Shown here one piece after another: positions 36,990-46,590 of a stretch of DNA of 64,000 bases. Origin of the DNA: Burkholderiaceae bacterium (GTDB lineage: Bacteria; Pseudomonadota; Gammaproteobacteria; Burkholderiales; Burkholderiaceae_C); contig JACKLM010000005.1 of assembly GCA_024235895.1 (NCBI GenBank), forward strand, positions 1 to 64,000, given 5' to 3'. Numbering within the stretch: position 1 is the first letter of the stretch; each line of letters begins with the position of its first letter. The notes below the pieces were generated by a model. That model was not told where the DNA came from. It saw nothing but the letters and a program-made list of their open reading frames with translations, and did no database searches. A program made the position numbers and the translations under genes.

Positions 36990-37388
36990 TCAGTGCGCCG
37001 ACGCGGATCCGCGCTGCGCGAGGAGTGTCGCGTCGCGGCTCGAGCTGCCGTCGCGCAGCGGCTCGATCAGCGCCGCGACCAGCGGGTCGGTGCCCTGCGG
37101 CACGCGCGCCGCCAGCGGCGTCGGCTCGTGCTGCAGCATGCGGTCGAAGCTGGCGCGGATCGCATCGCCGCCGGCCGCGGCGACATGGACCGCCGCCGGG
37201 CCGCGCGCGTCGCGCAGCGGCTCGACCATCGCGGCGACGAGCGGATCGGCGGGCTCGGCCGGGCGGGCGCCGGCCATCGTGGCGGCGGCGTGGGTCAGCA
37301 TGCGGTCGAAGCTGTCCATCACGGGGTCGGCCTGCGCGGCGGCGGCGAAGGTCAGGGCGATCAGGGCGACGAGTTGGCGGGTCTTCAT
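36990..37388 (-). CDS. Small periplasmic protein with internal duplication
   Basis: A 132-residue protein with a clear signal peptide (residues 1-20, ending AQA). The mature part consists of two copies of one module. SFDRMLTHAAATMAGARP...DPLVAAMVEPLRD is followed by SFDRMLQHEPTPLAARVP...DPLVAALIEPLRD, a spacing of about 53 residues. No known domain is recognised. ctggaga precedes the start at 37388. It lies between the kinase and the sigma-54 activator but is not clearly in an operon with either. Confidence 0.7.
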   Translation of the reverse strand: MKTRQLVALIALTFAAAAQADPVMDSFDRMLTHAAATMAGARPAEPADPLVAAMVEPLRDARGPAAVHVAAAGGDAIRASFDRMLQHEPTPLAARVPQGTDPLVAALIEPLRDGSSSRDATLLAQRGSASAH

Positions 37389-37637
37389 GACGGTCTCCAG
37401 GATGGGCGGTGGCAGGCGGCTCAGGGCCGGTGCCAAGTCCACTGCATGCGCCGTGCCAGGTCTGCTCGCGCCTTCGTCGCCCTGCTGATGGGCCCAGCCA
37501 TCCGGCTCGCGGCGGTGTGATCGTTGTCGGCCGATGCCGACAAGGCACCCGGCGATCGGCGCCAAGTGCTTGTCGCGCCTCGACTCACGCGTGTCGGCGC
37601 GGGCCGACAGCGGCGCCGCGGCCGTGCAAGCCCGGCC

Positions 37638-39029
<1,392 letters not shown>

Positions 39030-39043
39030 CGGCAAACTATAGT

Positions 39044-39090
39044 GGGGTCGGGTCCCGCTTTCCACCTCGCGAAACGTGGGACCCGACCCC
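39044..39090. repeat. Palindromic intergenic element, copy 3
   Basis: ggggtcgggtccc (39044-39056) is the exact complement of 39078-39090. The element fills 47 of the 66 bases between the divergent start codons of the sigma-54 activator (39029) and the thioesterase (39096). It therefore must contain or replace the promoter of at least one of them. Same family as copies 1 and 2 with A to G and T to C compensatory changes in the stem. Confidence 0.85.
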
Positions 39091-39095
39091 GCGCG

Positions 39096-39491
39096 ATGCC
39101 CATCCCCGAGCACCATCCGTTCGCCGAGCTGATCGGCCTGACGCTGCAACCCGACAGCGAGGCCGGCTTCAGCCGCTGCGAGCTGCTGCTGGCGCCGCGC
39201 CACCTCAACCCGCACGGCGTGGTGCACGGCGCGGTGCTGTTCGCGCTCGCCGACACCGGCATGGGCGCGGCGCTGTACACGACGCTGGAGCCGGGCGAGC
39301 AGTGCGCGACGATCGAAGTCAAGATCAACTACTTCAAGGCGGTCTGCGCCGGCACGCTGGTGTGCCACACGCGCATCGTCCACCGCGGCCGGCGGCTCGC
39401 CAACCTCGAGTCCGAGCTGCGCTGCGACGGCGTGCTGCTCGCGCAGGCGAACGGGAACTACGCGATCCTCGCGCCGCGCGCAGGTGACTGA
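39096..39491 (+). CDS. PaaI-type hotdog-fold thioesterase
   Basis: A 131-residue single hotdog domain. Signatures are NPHGVVHGAVLFALADTGMG, with the catalytic Asp/Gly region, and IEVKINYFKAV. It would hydrolyse acyl- or aryl-CoA thioesters in the cytoplasm, commonly to rescue CoA from dead-end intermediates. Its ATG is five bases after the palindromic element. No Shine-Dalgarno sequence is visible, so translation may start leaderless or depend on the hairpin context. Confidence 0.85.
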   Translation: MPIPEHHPFAELIGLTLQPDSEAGFSRCELLLAPRHLNPHGVVHGAVLFALADTGMGAALYTTLEPGEQCATIEVKINYFKAVCAGTLVCHTRIVHRGRRLANLESELRCDGVLLAQANGNYAILAPRAGD

Positions 39492-39515
39492 GCGCAGCCC
39501 GACCCGTGCGGGCCC

Positions 39516-40082
39516 TTAGCGCGGCAGCTTCAGGCTGCCGCTGAAGCTGCCGGTCGCGGTGCCGAAGCGAACGTCACCGGTCATTCGACGCAGCAGCCTG
39601 CCGCTGGCGCCTCGGTAGTGCCCGCTGCCGCCATCGACGACCCAGGACTCCTCGACCTCGAGCAGAGGGAAGGCGAAGCATGACGTGCCCGTGCTGCGGT
39701 GCAGCGACAGCGCCCCGTCGGGCAGCGTCAGCACGCCCGCGCCGCTGGCACCGGTGGAGCTCGACGGCCCGCAACCGGACGGCGGCCGGGCCATGTTCTG
39801 CACGACCGAAAGCTCGTAGTGCAAGGCGCCGAGAGCGCTCTCGCTGCCGTCGCCGGACTCCTGGACGACGAACAGCGGCGAGCTGCCGACGTCGCCGGGG
39901 ATCCAGAACGAGCCGGCAGCAGTCGCCTCGAAGCTCACGACCTGCGCGGCCGCTGCGGCTGCGAGTGGTACGGTGGCCATCATGGCGGCCACTGCGGCGG
40001 CCATTGCGGCACCGATGGCGATCGATGCGGGCCGATGCGCGCGGGTGTGCGCCGGCCGCGGGAAAGCGGTGAGGATTGACAT
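39516..40082 (-). CDS. Secreted allene-oxide-cyclase-like barrel protein
   Basis: A 188-residue protein. The signal peptide (about residues 18-47) is a long Ala/Met-rich hydrophobic stretch ending AAAAAQ. The mature domain has alternating strands and the turn GGSGHYRGASGRLLRR near the C-terminus. This is the GGxGxYxGAxG pattern of AOC/dirigent-like barrels. The protein at 14573-15175 has a similar turn but little other similarity. Function unknown. cggagga upstream supports the start at 40082. Confidence 0.7.
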   Translation of the reverse strand: MSILTAFPRPAHTRAHRPASIAIGAAMAAAVAAMMATVPLAAAAAAQVVSFEATAAGSFWIPGDVGSSPLFVVQESGDGSESALGALHYELSVVQNMARPPSGCGPSSSTGASGAGVLTLPDGALSLHRSTGTSCFAFPLLEVEESWVVDGGSGHYRGASGRLLRRMTGDVRFGTATGSFSGSLKLPR

Positions 40083-40271
40083 GGCGACGTCCTCCGTCGG
40101 TCCGGTGGATCGGGGCTGCGTGCCCGCATGTCTCGGGTGCTGCCGACATCGGGCGCGTCGGCGCGGGCACGGCATGTGCCCGCAAGCAACTCTATAGCGC
40201 GCGGCGCATCGCTGCGCCATCCCGCGATCCTGGGGGCGCTGCCCGCACCCGCAGAGGTCGCTTCGCGTCGC

Positions 40272-40715
40272 TCAGCGCGGCACGATCGCGCGCCAGCCGA
40301 CCACGGCGGCGATCACCCAGAACGACAGCCGCAGCGCCAGCGCGCCGACGGTGCGCGTCTCGTACGCCCCGCCGCCGGCGACATGCCAGGCGAAGGCGGC
40401 GGCGACGATTGCGGTGCCGGCGGCGATCGCCAGCGCGAGCCAGGCCGCCCAGCGCTGCAGCCGCCACAGCCCGATGCCGGCGGCGACATAGGCGAAGCCG
40501 GCGAGGAAGTTGAACCCAAGCACGAAGCCGACCGCCGCGCCGACCGCGGCGCGCGCCTCGGGCCCGCCGAACAGCGCCCGTCCGCCGCTGACGATCGTCA
40601 TCAGCCCGAAGACGACGGCGATGCCCGCGAGCACCCGCAAGCCGCGCGACGGCGACGACGCGCTCGACGGTGCCGGCCGCGCCTGCGGCATGCGCGGGAT
40701 GCGCGGCGCGTTCAT
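40272..40715 (-). CDS. Small integral membrane protein downstream of NnrS
   Basis: A 147-residue protein with an N-terminal cytoplasmic Pro/Arg-rich tail and four predicted transmembrane helices (about residues 27-46, 58-80, 86-107 and 122-142). No family is recognised. The start codon overlaps the nnrS stop (ATGA), so it is translationally coupled to NnrS and probably assists the same nitric-oxide-related function. Confidence 0.75.
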   Translation of the reverse strand: MNAPRIPRMPQARPAPSSASSPSRGLRVLAGIAVVFGLMTIVSGGRALFGGPEARAAVGAAVGFVLGFNFLAGFAYVAAGIGLWRLQRWAAWLALAIAAGTAIVAAAFAWHVAGGGAYETRTVGALALRLSFWVIAAVVGWRAIVPR

Positions 40716-41824
40716 CTCGAGGCCCTTGCCGCGGCGCCACGTGCGCCACGGCGGCGGCCGCGCACGACGGCGCTGGCGGTGTTGGCGATGAAGCCGACGA
40801 GCGCGATCGCCGACAGCATCGCGCCCCAGCGCTTCCAGTCGAAGTTGCCGGCGGCGTCGCCCCCCAGCCGCAGCGCCAGCGACGCGTGCAGCAGCACGAG
40901 CGGTGCGTAGAAGACCGGGTGGTAGGGCACGGCGACGCGCAGCACGGCCGGGAAGATGATCGGCGCATGGCCGAAGACCATCGCGAAGACGAAGCCCAGC
41001 AGCAGCGCGTGCAGCGCGGCGTCGTAGGCGGCGCTGCCAGGCACCAGCTCGAAGCCGATCATCACCGCGCCGCCGACCGCGAGCCAGAAATACCCCGACA
41101 GCAGGCACACCGCGATGAACCGCGTCAGCCCCTTCTGCAGCACGGTGCGGCGCGCGATATCGTTGCGCAGCAACCAGCCGGTCAGCGCGACGAGCGCGGC
41201 GCCGTACAGCGCCACGCCCCAGCGCGTGCCCCAGGCCAGCAGCCCGGCGAGCATCGCGGCGACGATGGCGACGAAGATCCGCTGCGCCGCGGGCGAGGGC
41301 TGCATGAAGCGCGACAGCTCGAGCCGCTCGCCGGCGATCGTCAGCACCAGGAACGCGAGCCACCAGCCGATCAGCTCGTGCACCGGCCAGCCGGCCGCCC
41401 ACAGCCACGCGCCGACGGTCCAGCAGCCGGCGGCGGCGGCGATGACGGCCATGAAGAGCTCGCGCTGGCGGTTCAGCACGTGCAGCGACGCCGCCAGCAG
41501 CACGACGCTGGCGGCGACGTAGAGCCAGGGTGTGGCGGTCACCGCGCCGTGCATCGCCGCCGCGGTGCCGATGCCGGCCAGCAGCGGCGCCGCGTAGGCC
41601 CAGGCGTGGCCGATCGCGACCGCGCGCTCGAGCGAGATGACGACGCCGAAGAAGCCGCACACCATCAGCGGCCCGTGCAGCGCGGCGGCACCGGCGGCGG
41701 CCTCGGGCATCGCCCAGCCCAGCCGCGCCAGCCCGGCGCCCAGGCCGACGAACAGCGCGACGAAGCCGAAGATCAGCAGCGGCAGCCGCTCCCAGGCCGG
41801 GCGACGCGGCCCAGGGGCGTTCAC
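40712..41824 (-). CDS. nnrS: NnrS family protein
   Basis: A 370-residue membrane protein with about twelve hydrophobic helices. NnrS-type segments are LHGPLMVCGFFGVVISLERAV, HELIGWWLAFLVLTIAGERLEL and HALLLGFVFAMVFGHAPIIFPAV, with conserved histidines. NnrS is a heme- and copper-containing membrane protein that protects denitrifying or NO-exposed bacteria. It is 52 bases downstream of the MIP18-like gene and coupled to a small membrane protein, in an apparent five-gene unit starting at the hemerythrin gene. Confidence 0.85.
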   Translation of the reverse strand: MNAPGPRRPAWERLPLLIFGFVALFVGLGAGLARLGWAMPEAAAGAAALHGPLMVCGFFGVVISLERAVAIGHAWAYAAPLLAGIGTAAAMHGAVTATPWLYVAASVVLLAASLHVLNRQRELFMAVIAAAAGCWTVGAWLWAAGWPVHELIGWWLAFLVLTIAGERLELSRFMQPSPAAQRIFVAIVAAMLAGLLAWGTRWGVALYGAALVALTGWLLRNDIARRTVLQKGLTRFIAVCLLSGYFWLAVGGAVMIGFELVPGSAAYDAALHALLLGFVFAMVFGHAPIIFPAVLRVAVPYHPVFYAPLVLLHASLALRLGGDAAGNFDWKRWGAMLSAIALVGFIANTASAVVRGRRRGARGAAARASR

Positions 41825-41876
41825 GGTCGTCCCTGGTGCGCGCCGCGGGCCGGCGCGGCGATGCGCGGCACTGCGC

Positions 41877-42191
41877 TCAACGCGGTGTCCAGCCGAAATG
41901 GTCGCGCGCCAGCCCGCTCATGCGGTCCGGGGTCCAGGGCGGATCCCAGACCATCTCGATGTCGACCGGCGTGTTGCGCGGCAGCGCGCCCTCGAGCGCC
42001 GCGTAGGCGTCGTCGACGATCATGTCGGCCATCGGGCAGGCGGCGCTGGTCATCGTCATCTGGATGTGCACGCCCTCGTCGCTGGCGTCGATGCCGTAGA
42101 TCAGCCCCAGGTCGACGATATTCATCCCCGCCTCGGGGTCCAGGACCTGGCTCAGCGCATCGCGCACCAGGTCCTCGTTCACGGTCGTCAT
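41877..42191 (-). CDS. MIP18/DUF59 (SufT-like) protein
   Basis: A 104-residue protein of the MIP18 family. The diagnostic start is LSQVLDPEAGMNIVDLGLIY, followed by MTSAACPMADMI with the conserved cysteine and VWDPPWTPDRMS. Family members assist Fe-S cluster assembly or maturation of oxygenase/metal enzymes (SufT, PaaD). In a nitric-oxide cluster it plausibly repairs Fe-S proteins damaged by NO; that is inference. It overlaps the preceding acetyltransferase gene by four bases. Confidence 0.88.
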   Translation of the reverse strand: MTTVNEDLVRDALSQVLDPEAGMNIVDLGLIYGIDASDEGVHIQMTMTSAACPMADMIVDDAYAALEGALPRNTPVDIEMVWDPPWTPDRMSGLARDHFGWTPR

Positions 42192-43210
42192 GCAGGCTCC
42201 AGGGTCCTCGTGAAGACCAGCCGCGGCGAGACGCCGAAGCCGGTCGAATACAGGAAGCCTAGCAGCTCCAGGTCGCGCTGCGGCACCACGGTCTCGACGC
42301 GCTCGACGCCCAGCGCGCCGAGGTTGGCGAACAGCTGCGACAGCAGGCCGTGGCCGATGCCGCGCTTGGTGTAGGCCGGGTCGACGCCCAGGGTGTCGAT
42401 CACCGCCACCGGCTCGGTGCGGCCGAAGTCGCCGAGGTCGGCGCGCGCCATCATGTAGCCGACCACCGCATCGTCCAGGCGCGCGGTCAGCGACACGCGG
42501 ATCGCCGCATCGTTCGTCGCCTCGGCCAGCCGGGCGGCGATGTAGTCGCGGCGGTCGTGGCCGGTGATATCGCGGTCGATGCGAACGATCGCGTCCAGGT
42601 CCGCCGTCGTCATCGAGCGCACGTCGACGCGGTCGCGCGCCAGCCGCTCGTGGTCGTTCGACTCGGTGTGGCCGTAGTCGATCTCGTTGGCCGGGCCGTC
42701 GCCCTCCTTCATCGACACCGGGCTGTCGCGGTCCGGGTTGAAGGCGCCGCCGTCGACCGCGGACTCGACGACGTGGTGCGGCGCGAGCTCGAACCCCATG
42801 CGGTCGAACCAGCGCAGGATGTCGGCGCGGCGCCAGTCGGCGGCGGAGTGCAGCTCGGTCGCGCCGTGGCGCGCGCCCCAGGCGGTGAGGGCGGCGAAGA
42901 GCTGGCCGCCGACGCCGCGGCTGCGCAAGGCCTGGCGCACGCCGACATGCTCGATACGCAGCGCAGGCTGGTGACGCCCGAACTCGCCGTGCAGCACGCG
43001 GGCGAGCAGGAAACCCGCCAGCCCCTGGGCGTCGACGGCGGCGAACTGCGCGTGCAGCTCGGGCTCGCGGCGCGCGGCCTGCAGCCGGCGCTCGATGTAG
43101 TCGCGCCGCTTGCGGCCCTCGATGGCGGCGTCGATCGCGACGACTTCCTCGAGATCGGCGGGCACGAGGGCGCGCACGGCGACCGATGTCGGGTTGGGAT
43201 GGGCGGACAT
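42188..43210 (-). CDS. Tandem GNAT N-acetyltransferase
   Basis: A 340-residue protein with two GNAT domains, about residues 10-150 and 175-335. The acetyl-CoA loop is recognisable in both: LRSRGVGGQLFAAL in the first and YTKRGIGHGLLSQLF in the second. The acetylated substrate is unknown. A ggagcc site precedes the ATG at 43210, and the stop overlaps the MIP18 gene (ATGA). The gene is 161 bases downstream of the hemerythrin gene and probably co-transcribed. Confidence 0.85.
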   Translation of the reverse strand: MSAHPNPTSVAVRALVPADLEEVVAIDAAIEGRKRRDYIERRLQAARREPELHAQFAAVDAQGLAGFLLARVLHGEFGRHQPALRIEHVGVRQALRSRGVGGQLFAALTAWGARHGATELHSAADWRRADILRWFDRMGFELAPHHVVESAVDGGAFNPDRDSPVSMKEGDGPANEIDYGHTESNDHERLARDRVDVRSMTTADLDAIVRIDRDITGHDRRDYIAARLAEATNDAAIRVSLTARLDDAVVGYMMARADLGDFGRTEPVAVIDTLGVDPAYTKRGIGHGLLSQLFANLGALGVERVETVVPQRDLELLGFLYSTGFGVSPRLVFTRTLEPA

Positions 43211-43371
43211 GGTCGGGCTCCTCGGTTCGGGGGGCGCCGGATCGGGCGCCGGGGTGGGGTAGGGGGGATGGGGGTGGCGGGGCGGTGCCGTGCAGGCCGC
43301 CGTGGTGCGGACGAGCCAGCCGGCGACGCTCGGTGTGCGTGCGGGTGCGATCTGCGTCGTCGTGCGGACTC

Positions 43372-43848
43372 CTAGTCGCAGGCGTAGGCGAAGGCTAGCT
43401 CGCGGTCGGTGTCCTCGTCCAGCAGATCGTCGAGCAATGGCAACAGTGCCATCGTCTCCTTCTGGATGTGGGCGACCTGGCGCTCGACGATCTCGAGCAC
43501 GAGGCGCTTGAGCGTGGCGGCGTCGGCCGGCGCCAGCGCGCCGGCTGAGGCGGCGCGCGCCAGCGGCAGCAGCTCCTCGGCGACCGACCGGATCGTGTCG
43601 TGCTCCTCGCCCAGCATCTCGGCCAGGTCACCGTCGCCGGCGTCGGCCATCAGCGGGAAGAGCTGGTCCTCCTCGAAGCCGAAGTGGCGCCCGATCTCGT
43701 GCTCGAGGTGGCGCACGAGCTGGCCGGCCAGCGCCTGCGCCTCGGGGTCGTCGGCGCGCGAGAAGACGCGTTCGGCACGGCCGAGCAGCTCGAGATTGGC
43801 ACGGTGCTCGTCGTCGAGGGCCTGCGAGACCTGGCGCATGAAACTCAT
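43372..43848 (-). CDS. Hemerythrin-domain protein
   Basis: A 158-residue four-helix hemerythrin-like protein. Ligand-type residues lie in DDEHRANLE (about residues 12-20), HLEHEIGRHFGFEEDQLFPLM (H and E series, about 48-68), GEEHDTIRS near 80 and HIQKE near 132. It resembles di-iron proteins that protect Fe-S clusters or buffer NO. It is the first gene of the nitric-oxide unit; aggag lies upstream of the ATG. The predicted FNR-type and NsrR-like sites at 43901-43955 sit in the right place to control it. Confidence 0.88.
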   Translation of the reverse strand: MSFMRQVSQALDDEHRANLELLGRAERVFSRADDPEAQALAGQLVRHLEHEIGRHFGFEEDQLFPLMADAGDGDLAEMLGEEHDTIRSVAEELLPLARAASAGALAPADAATLKRLVLEIVERQVAHIQKETMALLPLLDDLLDEDTDRELAFAYACD

Positions 43849-43900
43849 CGTCACTCCTGTCGCCCCACCGCGCCTGGAACGCGGGTCGAGGCTAAAATCA

Positions 43901-43955
43901 GTATTTGAATACCAGAATAGCCCGAGAACGCCGGCGAATCCTTGCAGCAGATCAA
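43901..43955 (-). promoter_or_regulatory. Predicted FNR/DNR class II promoter with NsrR-like dyad
   Basis: Read on the minus strand: an FNR-family box (TTGAT-ctgc-TGCAA, 43942-43955), then a -10-like tattct (43914-43919), then the palindrome GTATT-ca-AATAC (43901-43912) over the expected start. The box centre is about 41 bases upstream of that start, the classical class II activator position. The AT-rich dyad resembles NsrR-type operators. The hemerythrin ATG is 53 bases further on. The symmetric box could also serve the divergent MOSC gene. Confidence 0.5.
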
Positions 43956-44005
43956 GCCTGCCGGGACGCACCGGTACCGGCCCCCGTCGCGCACCCGACC
44001 GCCCG

Positions 44006-44746
44006 ATGATGCACCCGCAAGCCCACTCGCCGCACATGGCCGCGCCCTCGCTGCCGGCCGTCGTCGGCCGCGTGCGCGCGGTGCTGACCGGCCGCGCGCG
44101 CCCCACCACCCGCCCGGGCAGCGTCAGCGCGATCGACAAGCAGCCGCGCGCCGGCGCGGTGCGGGCCGGCCCCGAGGGGCTGGACGGCGACGAGCAGGGC
44201 GACCGGCGCGTGCACGGCGGGCCCGACAAGGCGGTGCACGTCTACCCGTTCGCGCACCTCGCGTTCTGGCGGCGCGAGCTGCCGCAGGCGGCGCAGCGGC
44301 TGCAAGCCGAGGGCGCCTTCGGCGAGAACCTCGCCATCGACGGGCCGACCGAGGCCGAGGTCTGCCTCGCCGACCGATGGCGCATAGGCGGCGCGCGCTT
44401 CGAGGTCAGCCAGGGGCGCCAGCCGTGCTGGAAGCTCGACGACCGCTTCGGCGTCGACGGCATGGCGCGTCTCGTCCAGGCCAGCGGCCGCACCGGCTGG
44501 TACCTGCGGGTGCTGGACCCGGGCCTCGTGGCCGCGGGCGACGCGATCGTCCTCGAGGCGCGGCCGCATCCCGCCTGGCCGCTGGCGCGGCTGATGAGGG
44601 CGATCGACCGCCGCGAGCGCGACCCGGCCACGCTGCGCGCGATTCTCGAGCTGCCGCTTCCGGCCTCGTGGCGCAGGCTGTTCGAGCAGCGGCTGGCGAG
44701 CGGTCGTGTCGAGTCCTGGGTGCGGAGGCTGACCGGGCGCGACTGA
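44006..44746 (+). CDS. MOSC-domain protein (YiiM-like)
   Basis: A 246-residue MOSC domain protein. Features: the N-terminal GRVRAVLTGRARPT strand, DKQPRAGAVRAG, GPDKAVHVYP with conserved His, GENLAIDG, and the conserved cysteine in QGRQPCWKLD (molybdenum cofactor/sulfur site). YiiM and YcbX detoxify N-hydroxylated compounds using Mo cofactor. A role in nitrosative-stress chemistry fits the nitric-oxide neighbours, but is inferred. Start codons at 44006, 44009 and 44036 are possible; the last would trim a low-complexity tail. Confidence 0.85.
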   Translation: MMHPQAHSPHMAAPSLPAVVGRVRAVLTGRARPTTRPGSVSAIDKQPRAGAVRAGPEGLDGDEQGDRRVHGGPDKAVHVYPFAHLAFWRRELPQAAQRLQAEGAFGENLAIDGPTEAEVCLADRWRIGGARFEVSQGRQPCWKLDDRFGVDGMARLVQASGRTGWYLRVLDPGLVAAGDAIVLEARPHPAWPLARLMRAIDRRERDPATLRAILELPLPASWRRLFEQRLASGRVESWVRRLTGRD

Positions 44747-44799
44747 CCGGCTGCGCCCTGCCGTGCCGCCACTGGGCGACGGTCACCACGTAGGCCGGT

Positions 44800-46200
44800 T
44801 CAGGTCCTGGCCGCGCCCTTCTGCGACTGCCGCAGCCGCTGCATCAGCACGACGAAGAACCAGCCGAAGGCCAGCGCCCCGGCCAGCCCGACGGCCCCGG
44901 CAGCGGCGGCGAGCCAGGCGCTGTCGGCGAGTGCCGCCACCGCCAGCAGCGCCAGCGCGCCGAGGTGGGCGTGGAAGTGCCAGGCCAGAGGCCGCTCGAG
45001 CGTCAGCGCCGACGGCGTCGGCGGCCGCTTCTGACCCTGCGCCGCGTGCATCGATGCCAGGAACGGCAGGATGCGCTGCAGGATGCCGAACAGGAAGCTC
45101 AGCAGCCAAGCGCCGATCACCGCGACACCGAACAGCCGGCCGAATCGGTCCGCCGGCGCCCCCAGCACGATCGCCAGCGCGATCGCCAGCGCCAGCGCCA
45201 GCCCGCCCCAGCCGATCTGCATCAGCCGCTGCGCGCGGCCGAGGTCCTTGCGCATGCCGCTGGCCAGCGCGCGCAGCATCAGCCTCAGGTGCAGCGCCAG
45301 CGCGCCCGCGCCGGCGGCCAGCGCCGCCAGCCTGAGTGCCATCGGGGCGATGCTGTCCTCGGGCACGAAGGCGGCGAATCCGGCACAGGCGACGGCCGCG
45401 ATCGCCGCCGCGCCGCTGGCGAGCTGCTGCCGCTCGTCGGGCACGCCGGCCAGGGCGAACATCGGCACCAGGATGTAGGCCAGGCCGAAGGCGAGCAGCC
45501 CCATCGTGCCGAAGGCGGTGGCGGCCAGGTGCAGGCCGCGCGCAGCCTCGTGGTCGATCCACGGCAGGCCGACCCAGGTCGACACCAGCGCCGCGGCGCT
45601 GACGCCGACCGCGAACAGCGCCGCGAGTGCCCCCCAGCCGTGCAGCACGATGCCGGGCATGCCGCGCGCGCCGGCCAGGTTGAGCCCGAGCAGCACCGCC
45701 CACGCCGCGAGCGCCGCGATCACGACCGCCGCGCCGGCGGCCATCCAGCGCGGCTCGACCAGCCCCATGCCCAGCGCCAGCAGCGCGACACCGGGCACGT
45801 AGACCCACCACAGCGCGCCGGCGAGGCGGTGCGAGCGCACCGGCTGGCGCGTCGCCACGGGAAGCAGCTGCAGGCTGGCGCCGATCGCGCTGCACAGCAG
45901 CGTCCCGAGTGTCGCCAGGTGCAACGCCGCGAGCGGCCAGCCCGGCCCGTGCCGCCAGTCCGGCCAGCCGGCCGCGCCGCCGAGCAGCGCGGCCCAGGCG
46001 AGCACGTGGAAGGCGATCGCGGCGCCGAAGAAGCGAAACGGCACCGAGGCCGGAAGCAGCCGGCTCTTGGCGCCGGACAGGAAGGTGCCGCCGAGCTTGG
46101 GCCGCGCGGCCGGCCTCGCCGTGCCGGCGGGCGGCCTGGCGCGAGGCGCGGCGGCGTCGCCCGCGGCCGGCGCGGCGTCGTCGCGCGGCGTCGGGCTCAC
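44800..46200 (-). CDS. Polytopic membrane protein of the nitric-oxide region
   Basis: A 466-residue protein with a Pro/Ala/Arg-rich N-terminal tail (about 1-50) and about twelve transmembrane helices. Conserved histidines occur within helices (FHVLAWAAL, AALHLATLGTLLCSAIG, ARGLHLAATAFGTM, WHFHAHLGAL). This pattern recalls the cytochrome-oxidase-subunit-I/NnrS-like heme-binding membrane proteins in denitrification clusters. The exact family is not certain. The start is a GTG overlapping the preceding DUF2249 stop (GTGA), so the two are coupled. It converges with the MOSC gene. Confidence 0.75.
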   Translation of the reverse strand: MSPTPRDDAAPAAGDAAAPRARPPAGTARPAARPKLGGTFLSGAKSRLLPASVPFRFFGAAIAFHVLAWAALLGGAAGWPDWRHGPGWPLAALHLATLGTLLCSAIGASLQLLPVATRQPVRSHRLAGALWWVYVPGVALLALGMGLVEPRWMAAGAAVVIAALAAWAVLLGLNLAGARGMPGIVLHGWGALAALFAVGVSAAALVSTWVGLPWIDHEAARGLHLAATAFGTMGLLAFGLAYILVPMFALAGVPDERQQLASGAAAIAAVACAGFAAFVPEDSIAPMALRLAALAAGAGALALHLRLMLRALASGMRKDLGRAQRLMQIGWGGLALALAIALAIVLGAPADRFGRLFGVAVIGAWLLSFLFGILQRILPFLASMHAAQGQKRPPTPSALTLERPLAWHFHAHLGALALLAVAALADSAWLAAAAGAVGLAGALAFGWFFVVLMQRLRQSQKGAART

Positions 46201-46463
46201 GGCGCGTCGTCGGACGCAGTCAGCCGCAGCCGGACTTCGCCCTCGTCACCGGGCACCGCCTCGGCCTGCCAGCCGGCCTGCGCCAGCTCGGGGTAGAGCC
46301 AGACCGGGTCGCGCTCGTGGTGGACGATCACGACCGCGCTGCGCGGCAGGCGTTGCACCAGCGTCAGGATCTGCACCATCGGCTGCGGTGCCGGCAGGCC
46401 GCGCACGTCGATGTGCGTGCCGTCGGCCTCGTCCCAGGTGCGTGCAGGGGGTGGCGTGTTCAT
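46197..46463 (-). CDS. DUF2249 (TusA-like) protein
   Basis: An 88-residue protein with the TusA-like pattern IDVRGLPAPQPMVQILTLVQRLP followed by VVIVHHERDPVWLYPELAQAGW. The proline-rich loop replaces the TusA Cys-Pro active site, which identifies DUF2249. DUF2249 proteins commonly sit with hemerythrin, NnrS and other nitric-oxide/denitrification genes. No mechanism is established. It starts the two-gene unit ending in the membrane protein. Confidence 0.85.
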   Translation of the reverse strand: MNTPPPARTWDEADGTHIDVRGLPAPQPMVQILTLVQRLPRSAVVIVHHERDPVWLYPELAQAGWQAEAVPGDEGEVRLRLTASDDAP

Positions 46464-46590
46464 CACCGCCGATTCTGCCCCGGCTCGGCGGGCCTGCTCG
46501 CGAAGGACCGTCCGGGCCCGCATGCGCCACGGCGACCGCGCGACGCGGCGTGGCACGCGAGCACAGGCCCGCGCGCGCGCCGCGCCGGTG

